Source: Bog-473 sp035551835 (lineage in GTDB: Bacteria > Actinomycetota > Acidimicrobiia > Acidimicrobiales > RAAP-2). From it: a DNA stretch of 64,000 bases. How positions within the stretch are numbered: the stretch's first letter is position 1; each line of letters opens with the position of its first letter. The translations under genes were made by a program, and so were the position numbers. Shown in pieces: positions 34,051 to 45,881 of this stretch. Location: assembly GCA_035551835.1 (NCBI GenBank), contig DASZMN010000084.1, positions 18,219-82,218 of the forward strand, given 5' to 3'. A model generated the notes under the pieces. That model did not search any database, was not told the DNA's origin, and saw nothing but the letters and a program-made list of their open reading frames with translations.

Positions 34051-34989
34051 ATGGTCTATGTCCTTGCAGTAGCTGCGGCACTTTCGAACGCGCTCACCAG
34101 CGTGTTCCAGCGCATGGGCGTCGAGGACGCCCCTGAGGAATCCACCATGCGCCTGAGCCTCTTGACGCACGCACTGCGTCGCGGCGTGTGGCTCCTGGGC
34201 TTCGGCTTCATGATCTGCTCGTTCCTGCTGCAGTCGTTCGCCCTGCACATCGGCCGCCTCTCGGTTGTCCAGCCGATCCTCACCATGGAGCTCTTGTTCC
34301 TCGTCTTCATCCTCGGCACCTACTTCCGCTTCTCCATCTCAATCCGTGAGTGGGTCGGCGCCTCCGCCATCGCCTTCGGGCTCTCGGGTTTCCTCTACTT
34401 CGCCGCGCCCGGTGGCGGCGAAGAGGTGCCGACCAACCTGGGTTGGATCGTGGTCGGCGGCGCCAGCCTGTGCCTGATCGTGGTCACCGTGATCGCCACC
34501 CGGTGGGGGCCACGTTGGTGGAAGGCGGCGATGTTCGGGAGCTCGGCCGCCATCGCCTTCGCCTTCACGGCCGCCCTCATCAAGACGGTCAGCAACTTCG
34601 CCGCCAACGACTGGGTGACCATGTTCGGCCACTGGCAGACCTACGCCGTCGCCGTCTTCGGGCTGCTGGGGCTCTTCCTCACCCAGAACGCCTTCCACGC
34701 GGGTCCGCTGGCCGCATCGCAATCGACCCTCGTCCTGGTCGACCCGCTCGTCAGTATCTGCCTGGGCATCGCGCTCTACGGCGACAGCCTGCGGACCTCG
34801 GGTCCCTACGGGCCGCTCGAGGCGCTCTCGCTGCTGGTCATGTTCATGGGTGCGGTCTTCCTCTCCAACTCGCCGCTCATCACCGGCATGAAGAGCGAGG
34901 GCAAGGGGGTCGAGTACGAGGAGATGCTCTCGCGCCGACTCAAGCACCCCCATGGCGCCCAGCACGCCGGCCCCCAACCGCTGACCTGA
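34051..34989 (+). CDS. DMT/EamA-like transporter
   Basis: 312 aa with about nine to ten transmembrane helices in the drug/metabolite transporter fold. The first helix (VYVLAVAAALSNALTSVFQRMG) contains the conserved small-residue pattern, followed by SFALHIGRLSVVQPILTMELLFLVF (the DMT helix 3-4 region) and a second, related half ending in SLLVMFMGAVFLSNSP. The C-terminal ~35 residues are cytoplasmic and basic. Substrate unknown. ATG 34051, with GAGGCG directly upstream. Confidence 0.8.
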   Translation: MVYVLAVAAALSNALTSVFQRMGVEDAPEESTMRLSLLTHALRRGVWLLGFGFMICSFLLQSFALHIGRLSVVQPILTMELLFLVFILGTYFRFSISIREWVGASAIAFGLSGFLYFAAPGGGEEVPTNLGWIVVGGASLCLIVVTVIATRWGPRWWKAAMFGSSAAIAFAFTAALIKTVSNFAANDWVTMFGHWQTYAVAVFGLLGLFLTQNAFHAGPLAASQSTLVLVDPLVSICLGIALYGDSLRTSGPYGPLEALSLLVMFMGAVFLSNSPLITGMKSEGKGVEYEEMLSRRLKHPHGAQHAGPQPLT

Positions 34990-35005
34990 CGCGACCTGAC
35001 GGCTC

Positions 35006-35815
35006 CTACAGAGTCGTGGTCGCCGCCCGCTCGATCACCAGCCGCGTCATCGCCGCGAAGTGGTCCGGGTGTGAGAGGTGTGCGCCGTGCTGCGCTCCCT
35101 CGATCTCATAGACGACCCCGCCGGGAACATTGGCACCCAGCCACTCGACGGTGCGGCGGTGATGCGGGCGCGACGTCGGCCCACCCATCCCGAACACCGA
35201 GGGCATCGACAGCGCCGTCACGTCGAAGGGCGCGCCCTCGGCGTGCAGGCTGCGGAAGTCGGCCACCAGGGCCGGCCCGTCGGCCCGCCGCGCCGCCTTG
35301 CCCTCGTCGGTCAGGCGGGCCCACGCCCCCGGGCTCATCATCCGGGAGAAGAAGCGCTCGGCCTCCTCGCCCGGGTCGTCCACCACCCCGGCGCCCCACC
35401 GCGGACCCGCCGCCGACCCCGTCCCGTCCCTTCGAAACCCCAACCACGGCATCGGCGGCTCGAACGCCCCGATCGCGTCGAACAGCGACGGCTCGGCCAG
35501 CGCCGCCCCGATCACGACGTCGCCGCCCAGGCTGTGCCCGACGCACGCGAGCGGCCCGGGACCCGTCCCGGCACGAGCCTCCTCCATCACGGCCAACAGG
35601 TCCTCGATATGCCCACCCAAGTCCACCACGCCCCCGCCGCGCGAGCCCTGGTAGCCGCGCCGGTCGTACGCAACGGCCGTCACGTCGGGGAGGCGCCGCA
35701 TCACCCGCCGGAAGCTCTCACCCCGGTCGAGCGAGCCGTGCACGAAGACGACCGTCGCCGCCCCGTCGCCCGTCGCCGGCCGGGACGTGACATGGAGGGC
35801 GACCGGGTAGCTCAT
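35006..35815 (-). CDS. alpha/beta hydrolase
   Basis: 269 aa alpha/beta-hydrolase fold enzyme. The oxyanion-hole stretch is FVHGSLDRGESF, the nucleophile elbow GHSLGG places Ser at 95, and the catalytic His is in the late motif EIEGAQHGAHLSHPDHF. No signal peptide. Substrate class cannot be inferred. ATG 35815 (MSYPVALHV) is preferred; the open frame continues to 35887 but would run into the kgd promoter and start. Confidence 0.82.
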   Translation of the reverse strand: MSYPVALHVTSRPATGDGAATVVFVHGSLDRGESFRRVMRRLPDVTAVAYDRRGYQGSRGGGVVDLGGHIEDLLAVMEEARAGTGPGPLACVGHSLGGDVVIGAALAEPSLFDAIGAFEPPMPWLGFRRDGTGSAAGPRWGAGVVDDPGEEAERFFSRMMSPGAWARLTDEGKAARRADGPALVADFRSLHAEGAPFDVTALSMPSVFGMGGPTSRPHHRRTVEWLGANVPGGVVYEIEGAQHGAHLSHPDHFAAMTRLVIERAATTTL

Positions 35816-35866
35816 GAGCGCAGGCCAGACGCTACCAACCCGCCTCGCACCCCTGACCTCCGCCGG

Positions 35867-35872
35867 TAGAGT
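35867..35872 (+). promoter_or_regulatory. -10 box TAGAGT for leaderless kgd
   Basis: TAGAGT is 6 nt before GTG 35879 with no Shine-Dalgarno. Confidence 0.55.
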
Positions 35873-35878
35873 CGGCTC

Positions 35879-39563
<3,685 letters not shown>

Positions 39564-39577
<14 letters not shown>

Positions 39578-41069
39578 ACAACACCATGTCGTCGTGGACG
39601 GGTCGAACCTGGCCACCGAAGGCAGAAGCTCTCCGAGCCTGAAGCAGCTCGACGAGGCCGTCCGCGCCTATGCGTCCGAGGACCCCGACGCCAACATCAT
39701 CGTGGTGGTCGACGCCACCTTCGAGCACCGCGTGTCGGAAGCAGAACGCGACGAGGTGCGCACGGCGATGCTCAACGGAGAGATCATCTCTCCTCCCGCC
39801 GGCGCCATTGGACGCGGCGACGCCTTCGTGCTGCGCATTGCCGAACGGACCGGAGCCACCGTGCTCTCGAACGACTCGTTCCAGGAGTTCCACGGCGAGC
39901 ACCCGTGGCTCTTCGAAGACGGCCGGCTGATCGGCGGCAAGCCGGTGCCCGGCGTCGGGTGGATCTTCACGCCGCGCCTTCCGATCCGCGGACCGAAGAG
40001 CCGGGCGGCCACGGCCGAAGCCAAGGCCAAGAACGGGGACCACGCCTCGGCCCCGGCCAAGGCCGCCGAGCTGGCGCGAGCGGCGAAGAAGGCGGCCAAG
40101 CGGTCGGCCAAATCGAAGAAGGCATCGAAGAAGGTGGCACCCGGCGTCGACACCTCCTGGCCCATCACTCCGACCGCACCCCCGCCGGGACGGGCAAAGG
40201 TCGATCCCGTCGTCTCGAGCGCGATCGAAGAGGCGTTGGAGGAGGTGTTGCATCCTGCGGCGCCCGAGAAGCCACGCGGCTCGACCCGCCGGGAGGCCGC
40301 GGCCAAGAAGGCATCGCCCCAGAAGAGCGCCAAGACCAAGAAGGACGCGTCGGGTGGCAAGGGCCGCGACGGCAAGGGGTCGCACGCCAAGGGCGAAGCG
40401 TCGGCCGACGGGCAGCCCGACGAGTCCAAGCAGCGAAAGAAGCCTTCGGCGCCGCCCCCGGCCGTCAACGAACCGCTCGACTTCATCAATTTCGTGGCCG
40501 CCTTCACGGTCGGGACCACGATCCACGGCGAGGTCGTGTCCTTCACGTCGCACGGTGCGATGGTCGATGTGCCCCTCCCCGGCGGCGGGGTCTTGCACTG
40601 CTACATCCCGCTGAGCGCGATGGGGACGCCGCCTCCGACCAAGGCGCGCCAGGTGCTCAAGAAGGGCGAGGTGCGCCCGTTCGTCCTGGCCGGGCTCGAT
40701 CCGCAGCGCCGGGTGGCCGAGCTCGCCCTGCCCCGGTCCGAGCAGTCGAAGAAGAAGGGTGCCGAGACGACGGCCGAATCGCCGCAACCCGCCCCCGTCA
40801 AGAAGTCGGCCAAGAAGGCGAAGAAGGCCCCGGCACGCGACCTGGCCGGGGCCCAGAAGGCCGGAGCGCCCGCGAAGAAGGCGGCCAAGAAGCAGACGAA
40901 GGCGGGTGCCCCAGCCGAGAAGGCGCCCGCCCGTCCGGCTCCCGCCAAGAAGGCGGCGAAGTCGAAGAAGGCCGGCAAGGTCGCCACCGCCAAGGCGCCG
41001 GCCAAGAAGGCCGCGAAGACGGCCACCAAAGCGAAGAAGGCCCCCGCCAAGAAGGCGGCCCAGGGGTGA
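39564..41069 (+). CDS. NYN/Zc3h12a-like RNase domain + S1 domain + lysine-rich tail protein
   Basis: 501 aa with three parts. Residues 5-140: a PIN-like NYN/Zc3h12a-type RNase core with VVVDGSNLATEG (D12, N15), VVVDATFEH (D50), GRGDAFVLRIAERTGATVLSND (D86, D104) and FQEFHGEHPWLF; four acidic residues that can bind metal are in place. Residues ~315-390: an S1 RNA-binding domain (VGTTIHGEVVSFTSHGAMVDVP). Residues ~150-300 and ~395-501: Lys/Ala-rich repeats (AKKAAK) like histone H1 tails. A role in RNA cleavage or processing is inferred; the fusion is not one I can name. GTG 39564 overlaps the kgd 3' end by 14 bp; TTG 39570 is an alternative. Confidence 0.78.
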
Positions 41070-41091
41070 GCGTGAAGTCGCGGCCTCTCGA

Positions 41092-41097
41092 TACCCT
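41092..41097 (+). promoter_or_regulatory. -10 box TACCCT for the FabZ-like gene
   Basis: TACCCT ends 6 nt before ATG 41104 in a 34-bp gap inside a same-strand gene run; a possible internal leaderless promoter. Confidence 0.4.
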
Positions 41098-41103
41098 CAA
41101 TCG

Positions 41104-41547
41104 ATGAGCACGCCGCCGCGCCCCGGGGAGGTGCTGCCACACCGGCCACCGTTCCTCTTCGTCTCCGAGGTGACAGCGGTCGAGCCCGGCGTGTCGGCGC
41201 ACGGCTACTGGGAGCTGACGGGGGAGGAGCAGTTCTTCGCCGGCCATTTTCCCGGGCGACCGACGCTCCCCGGCGTGCTGATGGTCGAGTCCCTCGCGCA
41301 GCTGGGAGGTATCGCCGTGCTCCTCGACGCGCGCTACACCGGCAAGCTGCCGCTCTTCGGCGGAATCGAACGAGCGCGCTTTCGCCGCCAGGTCGTTCCG
41401 GGCGACAAGCTCGAGCTCGAGGTCACCATGGACCGCCTGTCCGCCCGCGCCGGCAAGGGACACGGCAGGGCGGCGGTTGCCGGCCAGACCGCGTGCGAGG
41501 CGGACCTGCTTTTCGTGATCGTGGACGGCGCGGAGAGTGCCGGCTGA
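41104..41547 (+). CDS. FabZ-like 3-hydroxyacyl-ACP dehydratase
   Basis: 147 aa hot-dog fold dehydratase of fatty acid synthesis. The motif HRPPFLFVSEV near the N-terminus and GHFPGRPTLPGVLMVESLAQ supply the catalytic His (H48) and Glu (E62). KARFRRQVVPGDKL-like 'RARFRRQVVPGDKLELEV' is also typical of FabZ. Actinobacteria use FabZ-like, HadABC or FAS-I routes, so the exact substrate (ACP or CoA) is uncertain. The stop overlaps the next start by one base (TGATG), giving coupling to xthA. Confidence 0.85.
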   Translation: MSTPPRPGEVLPHRPPFLFVSEVTAVEPGVSAHGYWELTGEEQFFAGHFPGRPTLPGVLMVESLAQLGGIAVLLDARYTGKLPLFGGIERARFRRQVVPGDKLELEVTMDRLSARAGKGHGRAAVAGQTACEADLLFVIVDGAESAG

Positions 41548-42317
41548 TGCGGCTCGCCACGTGGAACGTGAACTCGCTCGCGGCGCGACTGCCCAGGGTC
41601 ACCGAGTGGATCGAGGCGAACCAGCCGGACGTGCTCTGCATGCAGGAGACCAAGCTGGCCGACGACAAGTTCCCGGAGAAAGAGTTCGCCGAGCTGGGAT
41701 ACGAGGCGGTGCACAACGGCGACGGTCGTTGGAACGGGGTCGCCATCGCGAGCAAGGTCGGGATCGACGACGTGACCCGGGGGTTCGGCACTGCGGACGA
41801 CGAGCACGGCCGGCGAGTTATCTCTGCCATGTGCGCGGGCACGAGGGTGTTCTCGGTTTACGTACCCAACGGACGGTCCCTCGACAACGAGTTCTACGCG
41901 GTCAAGTTGGCCTGGCTGGCGCAACTGCGTACCACGCTCGATCAGGCGTGTCCGCCGGGATCGTCGGTGGCCCTCGTCGGCGACTTCAACGTGGCACCCG
42001 ACGACGGCGACGTGTGGGACCCGGCCGCCTATGTTGGCGCCACCCACGTCAGCGAGCCCGAGCGCGCGGCGCTGCGAAAGATCGAGGCCTGGGGCCTCGA
42101 CGACGTCTTCCGCCGCTTCAACGAGCCCGGGACCTTCACGTGGTGGGACTACCGGGCGGGTGACTTTCACAACGGCAAGGGCATGCGCATTGATCTGGTG
42201 CTGGTGAGCGACGATCTGGTCGAGCGCGCGACGGGCGCCTACCGCGATCGTGACGCTCGCAAGGGAAAGAAACCCTCCGACCATGCACCCGTCGTCGTCG
42301 ACTTCGCCTCGTCCTGA
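41547..42317 (+). CDS. xthA: exodeoxyribonuclease III
   Basis: 256 aa AP endonuclease / 3'-5' exonuclease of base-excision repair. It shows the family opening RLATWNVNSLAARLPRVTEWI, the metal-binding Glu in LCMQETKLADDKFP, GDFNVAPDDGDVWDP, WGLDDVFRRFNEPGTFTWWDYR, RIDLVLVSDDL and the catalytic DHAPVVVDF. ATG 41547 overlaps the fabZ-like stop codon. Its stop codon lies at the base of a long hairpin. Confidence 0.95.
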   Translation: MRLATWNVNSLAARLPRVTEWIEANQPDVLCMQETKLADDKFPEKEFAELGYEAVHNGDGRWNGVAIASKVGIDDVTRGFGTADDEHGRRVISAMCAGTRVFSVYVPNGRSLDNEFYAVKLAWLAQLRTTLDQACPPGSSVALVGDFNVAPDDGDVWDPAAYVGATHVSEPERAALRKIEAWGLDDVFRRFNEPGTFTWWDYRAGDFHNGKGMRIDLVLVSDDLVERATGAYRDRDARKGKKPSDHAPVVVDFASS

Positions 42318-42376
42318 TCGGGTGCTTGGCCGTCGCCAAGGTCAGCGCCGAAGCGCTGACCGGCCAAGCACCCGAT
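42317..42376. terminator. long nested hairpin, probable bidirectional terminator
   Basis: Outer arms ATCGGGTGCTTGGCCG (42317-42332) and CGGCCAAGCACCCGAT (42361-42376) are perfectly complementary over 16 bp. Inside, GTCAGCGC (42341-42348) pairs with GCGCTGAC (42353-42360) around a CGAA loop, with an 8-nt bulge (42333-42340) on the left only. It lies between convergent genes, starting in the xthA stop codon. No U-tract. Confidence 0.7.
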
Positions 42377-42385
42377 ATGCAGGAG

Positions 42386-42718
42386 TTAGCGCAGGTCCAA
42401 CAGCACGTCGCGTACGGACATGCCGTCACACATGCGGATGATCTCGTTGAGGTCGTCGGGCGTCATTGCGCCTTGGACTTCGGTCCACGTCCGAGCGCCG
42501 TCCCTCGCGTAGCGGAGGAAGATTTCCCAAATGGAGAGCCGCTGCCGCATCCGCTCCACCTCGAACTCAAGTGAGGCGTAGTCGATCGGCGCGCACGCAG
42601 AGAAGTCCGCGTCTTCGACGACGTCACGGGGCGCTTCGAGCACGGCGCTACGCAGAGACGCGAGACCCTTGTCGAACCGCTCAGCGCTGAAGCTCGTGTC
42701 CTCAGCTTCCGTCTGCAT
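42386..42718 (-). CDS. small hypothetical protein
   Basis: 110 aa, acidic, largely helical in appearance (SAERFDKGLASLRSAVLEAPRDVVED; EVERMRQRLSIWEIFLRYARDG). No recognised domain, no signal or membrane segment. The end, TPDDLNEIIRMCDGMSVRDVLLDLR, looks like a helical pair. It is isolated between a hairpin and a 179-bp spacer, with no functional hints from neighbours. ATG 42718, with a plausible GAGAGGG purine stretch upstream. Confidence 0.6.
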   Translation of the reverse strand: MQTEAEDTSFSAERFDKGLASLRSAVLEAPRDVVEDADFSACAPIDYASLEFEVERMRQRLSIWEIFLRYARDGARTWTEVQGAMTPDDLNEIIRMCDGMSVRDVLLDLR

Positions 42719-42760
42719 CTCGTGCCCTCTCGGATGATCGCCGGTGGATGTACGAAGAAC

Positions 42761-42772
42761 ACCGTCGACGGT
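42761..42772. promoter_or_regulatory. 12-bp palindrome ACCGTCGACGGT upstream of the small gene
   Basis: A perfect 12-bp palindrome 43 bp before ATG 42718, beside the A/T-rich CATATTGACA. It could be an operator for the 110-aa protein gene. Confidence 0.35.
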
Positions 42773-42897
42773 CGCATATTGACACGCCGCTCGGGAATCC
42801 TTTAGAGCCGTTCTGCCCTATTCGGATCGTGCACCAGGGGATTGTGCGTAGCTTGTCGGATCCCCCCCAAAGAGGGCACCCTCATCTGAAGGTGGAT

Positions 42898-44445
42898 TTA
42901 CAGCACAACCTCGACGAGAGAGGGACCGGATTGTGACATTCCGGTCTCGAGCGCGGCGACGAGGTCCTCTGCCTTCTCGGCCCGGTGTGCCGGCACGCCC
43001 ATCCCGCGCGCGAGGGCACAGAAGTCCAAATCCGGTTCGGTCAGGTCGAGCAGCCGGCGCGCCTGTGGGCCACCGGCATCGGCACCGACGCGATGCAGTT
43101 CGATGTTCAAGATCGCGTAGCTCCGATTCGACAAGACGACGGTCGTCACGTTGAGGCCTTCGCGCGCTTGCGTCCACAACGCCTGCGGCGTGTACATCGC
43201 GCTGCCGTCTGCTTGGAGACACAGGACGGGCCGATCCGGCGCGGCCACTGCGGCCCCGGTGGCCATCGGCAGCCCGATGCCGATCGCGCCACCGGTGAGC
43301 GTCAACCAGTCGTGACGCGGCGAACCCACCGTCGCTCCCGAGACGAAGAGGCCCGCGGTGTTGCCCTCGTCCACGACGATCGCACCCTCGGGTAACACCG
43401 CCCCTACCGCGGCGGCCAGCGTCTCGGTTGTCAGCGCCCCACTCGGGCGGTCCGGTCGGTCGGCCGGGGCAGGCGCCGCGGCACCGGCCGGGGCGCCCAC
43501 GGCCTCGGCGAGGGCCTCCAACGCGCCGGTCGCGTCCTCGCTCCCACGCGCCAGCGTGTGCACGGTGCACCCCTTGGGGACCAGGTCGCTGGCCTTGTCC
43601 GGGTAGGCGAAGAACGAGACGGGGGAGGTCGTGTCGACGAGGATCAGGTGGCGCACCCCGTCGAGCTGGGCCTGCGCCATCTCGGCGAAGTAGGCGAGGC
43701 GCTCCACCGCGGGGATGCCGGCGCCGCGTTCGAGGTTGGCCGGGAACGTTTCGCCCAACAGCTCGGCCCCGGTCGTGACGGCGACCCGGCTGGCGGCCTC
43801 GAGGCCGTCGGCGCGGAGGGCGCGGCCACCGAGGAGGAGGGCCGTGCGCTCGCCCGACCGCAGCGCCTTTGCGACCTCTTCGATGGTGTCGGCGGGCACG
43901 ACCGAGCGCCGCCCGACGGGCCGCGGCGGGCGGGGTCCCGTCGACGACTCGGACCACGACGCGTCGGCGGGTAGGACGAGCGTGGCGACACATCCAGGTG
44001 GGCCCATCGCCGCCGCCACCGCATCGGCGGCATCCGCCGCCACGTCGTCGGACCGGGCGGTCGAGCGGTACCAGCCCGACACCGCGCCGGCGATCGACGC
44101 GATTTCCGACTGCAACGGCGCGTCGTAGCGGGCGTGATAGGTCGCGTGATCGCCCACGATGTTCACGAGCGGGGTGTGGGCGCGCCGCGCGTTGTGCAAG
44201 TTGGCCAACCCGTTGCCGAGTCCGGGGCCCAGGTGCAACAGCGTTGCCGCGGGGCGCCCCGCCACCCGGCCGTAGCCGTCGGCCGCGCCGGTGACGACGC
44301 CTTCGAACAGGCAGAGAATGCCGCGCATCGACGGCACGTCGTCGAGGGCCGCCACGAAGTGCATTTCCGAGGTGCCGGGGTTGGCAAAACACACGTCGAC
44401 GCCGGCGTCGACCAGCGTCGAGAGCAGGGCGCGTGCTCCGTTCAT
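42898..44445 (-). CDS. ThDP-dependent decarboxylase / acetolactate synthase-like enzyme
   Basis: 515 aa enzyme of the acetolactate synthase / benzoylformate decarboxylase group. The cofactor-activating Glu is in GILCLFEGVVTGAADGYGR (about residue 49); FANPGTSEMHF is the N-terminal signature. The ThDP/Mg motif is LQADGSAMYTPQALWTQAREGLNVTTVVLSN, with ADG in place of GDG. It is shorter than anabolic IlvB (~550-600) and has no IlvN next to it, so a catabolic 2-oxoacid decarboxylase or lyase is more likely. It overlaps the upstream GlcD-type oxidase by 4 bp. Confidence 0.8.
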   Translation of the reverse strand: MNGARALLSTLVDAGVDVCFANPGTSEMHFVAALDDVPSMRGILCLFEGVVTGAADGYGRVAGRPAATLLHLGPGLGNGLANLHNARRAHTPLVNIVGDHATYHARYDAPLQSEIASIAGAVSGWYRSTARSDDVAADAADAVAAAMGPPGCVATLVLPADASWSESSTGPRPPRPVGRRSVVPADTIEEVAKALRSGERTALLLGGRALRADGLEAASRVAVTTGAELLGETFPANLERGAGIPAVERLAYFAEMAQAQLDGVRHLILVDTTSPVSFFAYPDKASDLVPKGCTVHTLARGSEDATGALEALAEAVGAPAGAAAPAPADRPDRPSGALTTETLAAAVGAVLPEGAIVVDEGNTAGLFVSGATVGSPRHDWLTLTGGAIGIGLPMATGAAVAAPDRPVLCLQADGSAMYTPQALWTQAREGLNVTTVVLSNRSYAILNIELHRVGADAGGPQARRLLDLTEPDLDFCALARGMGVPAHRAEKAEDLVAALETGMSQSGPSLVEVVL

Positions 44446-45839
44446 GGGGTCTCTCCCGTCTGGGTCGCGCCGAGCATCCGGTCCGGGCCGAGGATGCCGA
44501 GCGGGTCGAACACCTTCTTTATCGAACGCATGAGCTCGACGGCCGCCGGATCCGCCATCTCGAGGAAATAGGGGGCCTTCTCGGTCCCGAGGCCGTGTTC
44601 TCCCGAAATTGCGCCGCCGGCGTCCATGGCCACCTGGAAGATCTCGCGGGTGAGCGCCTTACGTTTGGCCACGTCGGGCTGGAAGAGGGCGAGGTGCACG
44701 TTGCCGTCGCCCACGTGACCACACCCGCTCGCGAACGTCTCGTGCGCGGCCGCCAGGTCGGCCACCTTGGCCAGGTACTCGGGAATGGCGGCGCGGGGGA
44801 TGACCGCATCGATGATGTCGTCCGCCCCCGCGGCCTTGCTCACGAAGAACAGGCGCTCCCGCGCCTCGATGAGGGCGGCGCCAGCCTGCGGCGGGAGGAC
44901 GTAGACGTCGATGGCGCCGAGCTCGCCGAGCAAGGTGCCCAGCTGTTCGACGTCCTCGTCGAGGCGGGACTCCGACGTCTGCTCGAGCACGACCACGAGG
45001 TACGCGAGCGCCGCCTGCTGCACGTCGTCGGGGATGCCGAGGTCGAGGCCCGCCGTCCGGGTGATGGCACCGAGGACGAGGGCGTCGGCGTACTCGAGGA
45101 TCGTCGGGTTCACGCCGCTCGCCACGATCCGCGGCACGGCGTGGGTCACCTCGACGAGCGTGGCGAAGGGGACCAGCACGGTGGTGGTCTCGGTGGGCCG
45201 GGGTTGCACCTTGACCGTCACCTCGGTCGTGACGGCGAGCGTCCCCTCCGAGCCGACGAGCAGCTGCGTCAGGTCGTAGCCGGTGGAGGACTTCACGAAC
45301 TTGCCGCCGGTGCGCAGCACCCGGCCGTCGGCCAGGACGACCTCGAGCCCGAGGACGTGGTGGCGCGTCACCCCGTAGCGGACGGCGCGCATGCCGCCCG
45401 CGTTGGTCCCGACGTTGCCGCCGAGCGAAGCGCTCTGCTCGCCGGGGGAAACCGGATAGGTCAGGCCCAGCGGCAGGAGCTGCGCGTTGAGCTGCTCGAG
45501 GGTCACGCCCGGCTCGACGACCGCGACCTGATTCTCGGTGTCGATCTCGCGGATGCGGTTCATCCGGTCGAAGGCCATCAAGATGCCGTTGGCCACCGGC
45601 ACGGCGGCACCCGAGAGTCCGGTCCCGCTGCCGCGGGCGACCACGGACACTCGGTGTTCGGAGGCCACCCGCAGCACCTCGGAGACCTCGTCGGTCGAGC
45701 CCGGCAGTACGAGGGCCAGCGGGACGACGGGCGAGACGTTCAGCGTCTCGTCGTGGGTGTAGTCGGCGTGGACGGCCTCGCCGACGCGGACGTGGCTCTC
45801 ACCCACGGCCTTGCGCAGTTGTTCCAGGAGATCCGACAT
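44442..45839 (-). CDS. FAD-linked 2-hydroxyacid oxidase/dehydrogenase (GlcD-like)
   Basis: 465 aa flavoprotein with the PCMH-type FAD domain (SVVARGSGTGLSGAAVP; SLGGNVGTNAGGMRAVRYG) and the C-terminal FAD-oxidase domain with HVGDGNVHLALF and the closing EHGLGTEKAPYF. Such enzymes oxidise glycolate, D-lactate or other 2-hydroxyacids. ATG 45839 is preceded by a strong GAGGTGGGGGG purine tract. It sits upstream of, and overlaps, the ThDP decarboxylase gene. Together they could turn a 2-hydroxyacid into a 2-oxoacid and then an aldehyde (inference). Confidence 0.87.
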   Translation of the reverse strand: MSDLLEQLRKAVGESHVRVGEAVHADYTHDETLNVSPVVPLALVLPGSTDEVSEVLRVASEHRVSVVARGSGTGLSGAAVPVANGILMAFDRMNRIREIDTENQVAVVEPGVTLEQLNAQLLPLGLTYPVSPGEQSASLGGNVGTNAGGMRAVRYGVTRHHVLGLEVVLADGRVLRTGGKFVKSSTGYDLTQLLVGSEGTLAVTTEVTVKVQPRPTETTTVLVPFATLVEVTHAVPRIVASGVNPTILEYADALVLGAITRTAGLDLGIPDDVQQAALAYLVVVLEQTSESRLDEDVEQLGTLLGELGAIDVYVLPPQAGAALIEARERLFFVSKAAGADDIIDAVIPRAAIPEYLAKVADLAAAHETFASGCGHVGDGNVHLALFQPDVAKRKALTREIFQVAMDAGGAISGEHGLGTEKAPYFLEMADPAAVELMRSIKKVFDPLGILGPDRMLGATQTGETP

Positions 45840-45881
45840 ACGACGGCCACCCCCCACCTCGGTCGATCGGGCGGATTGACC

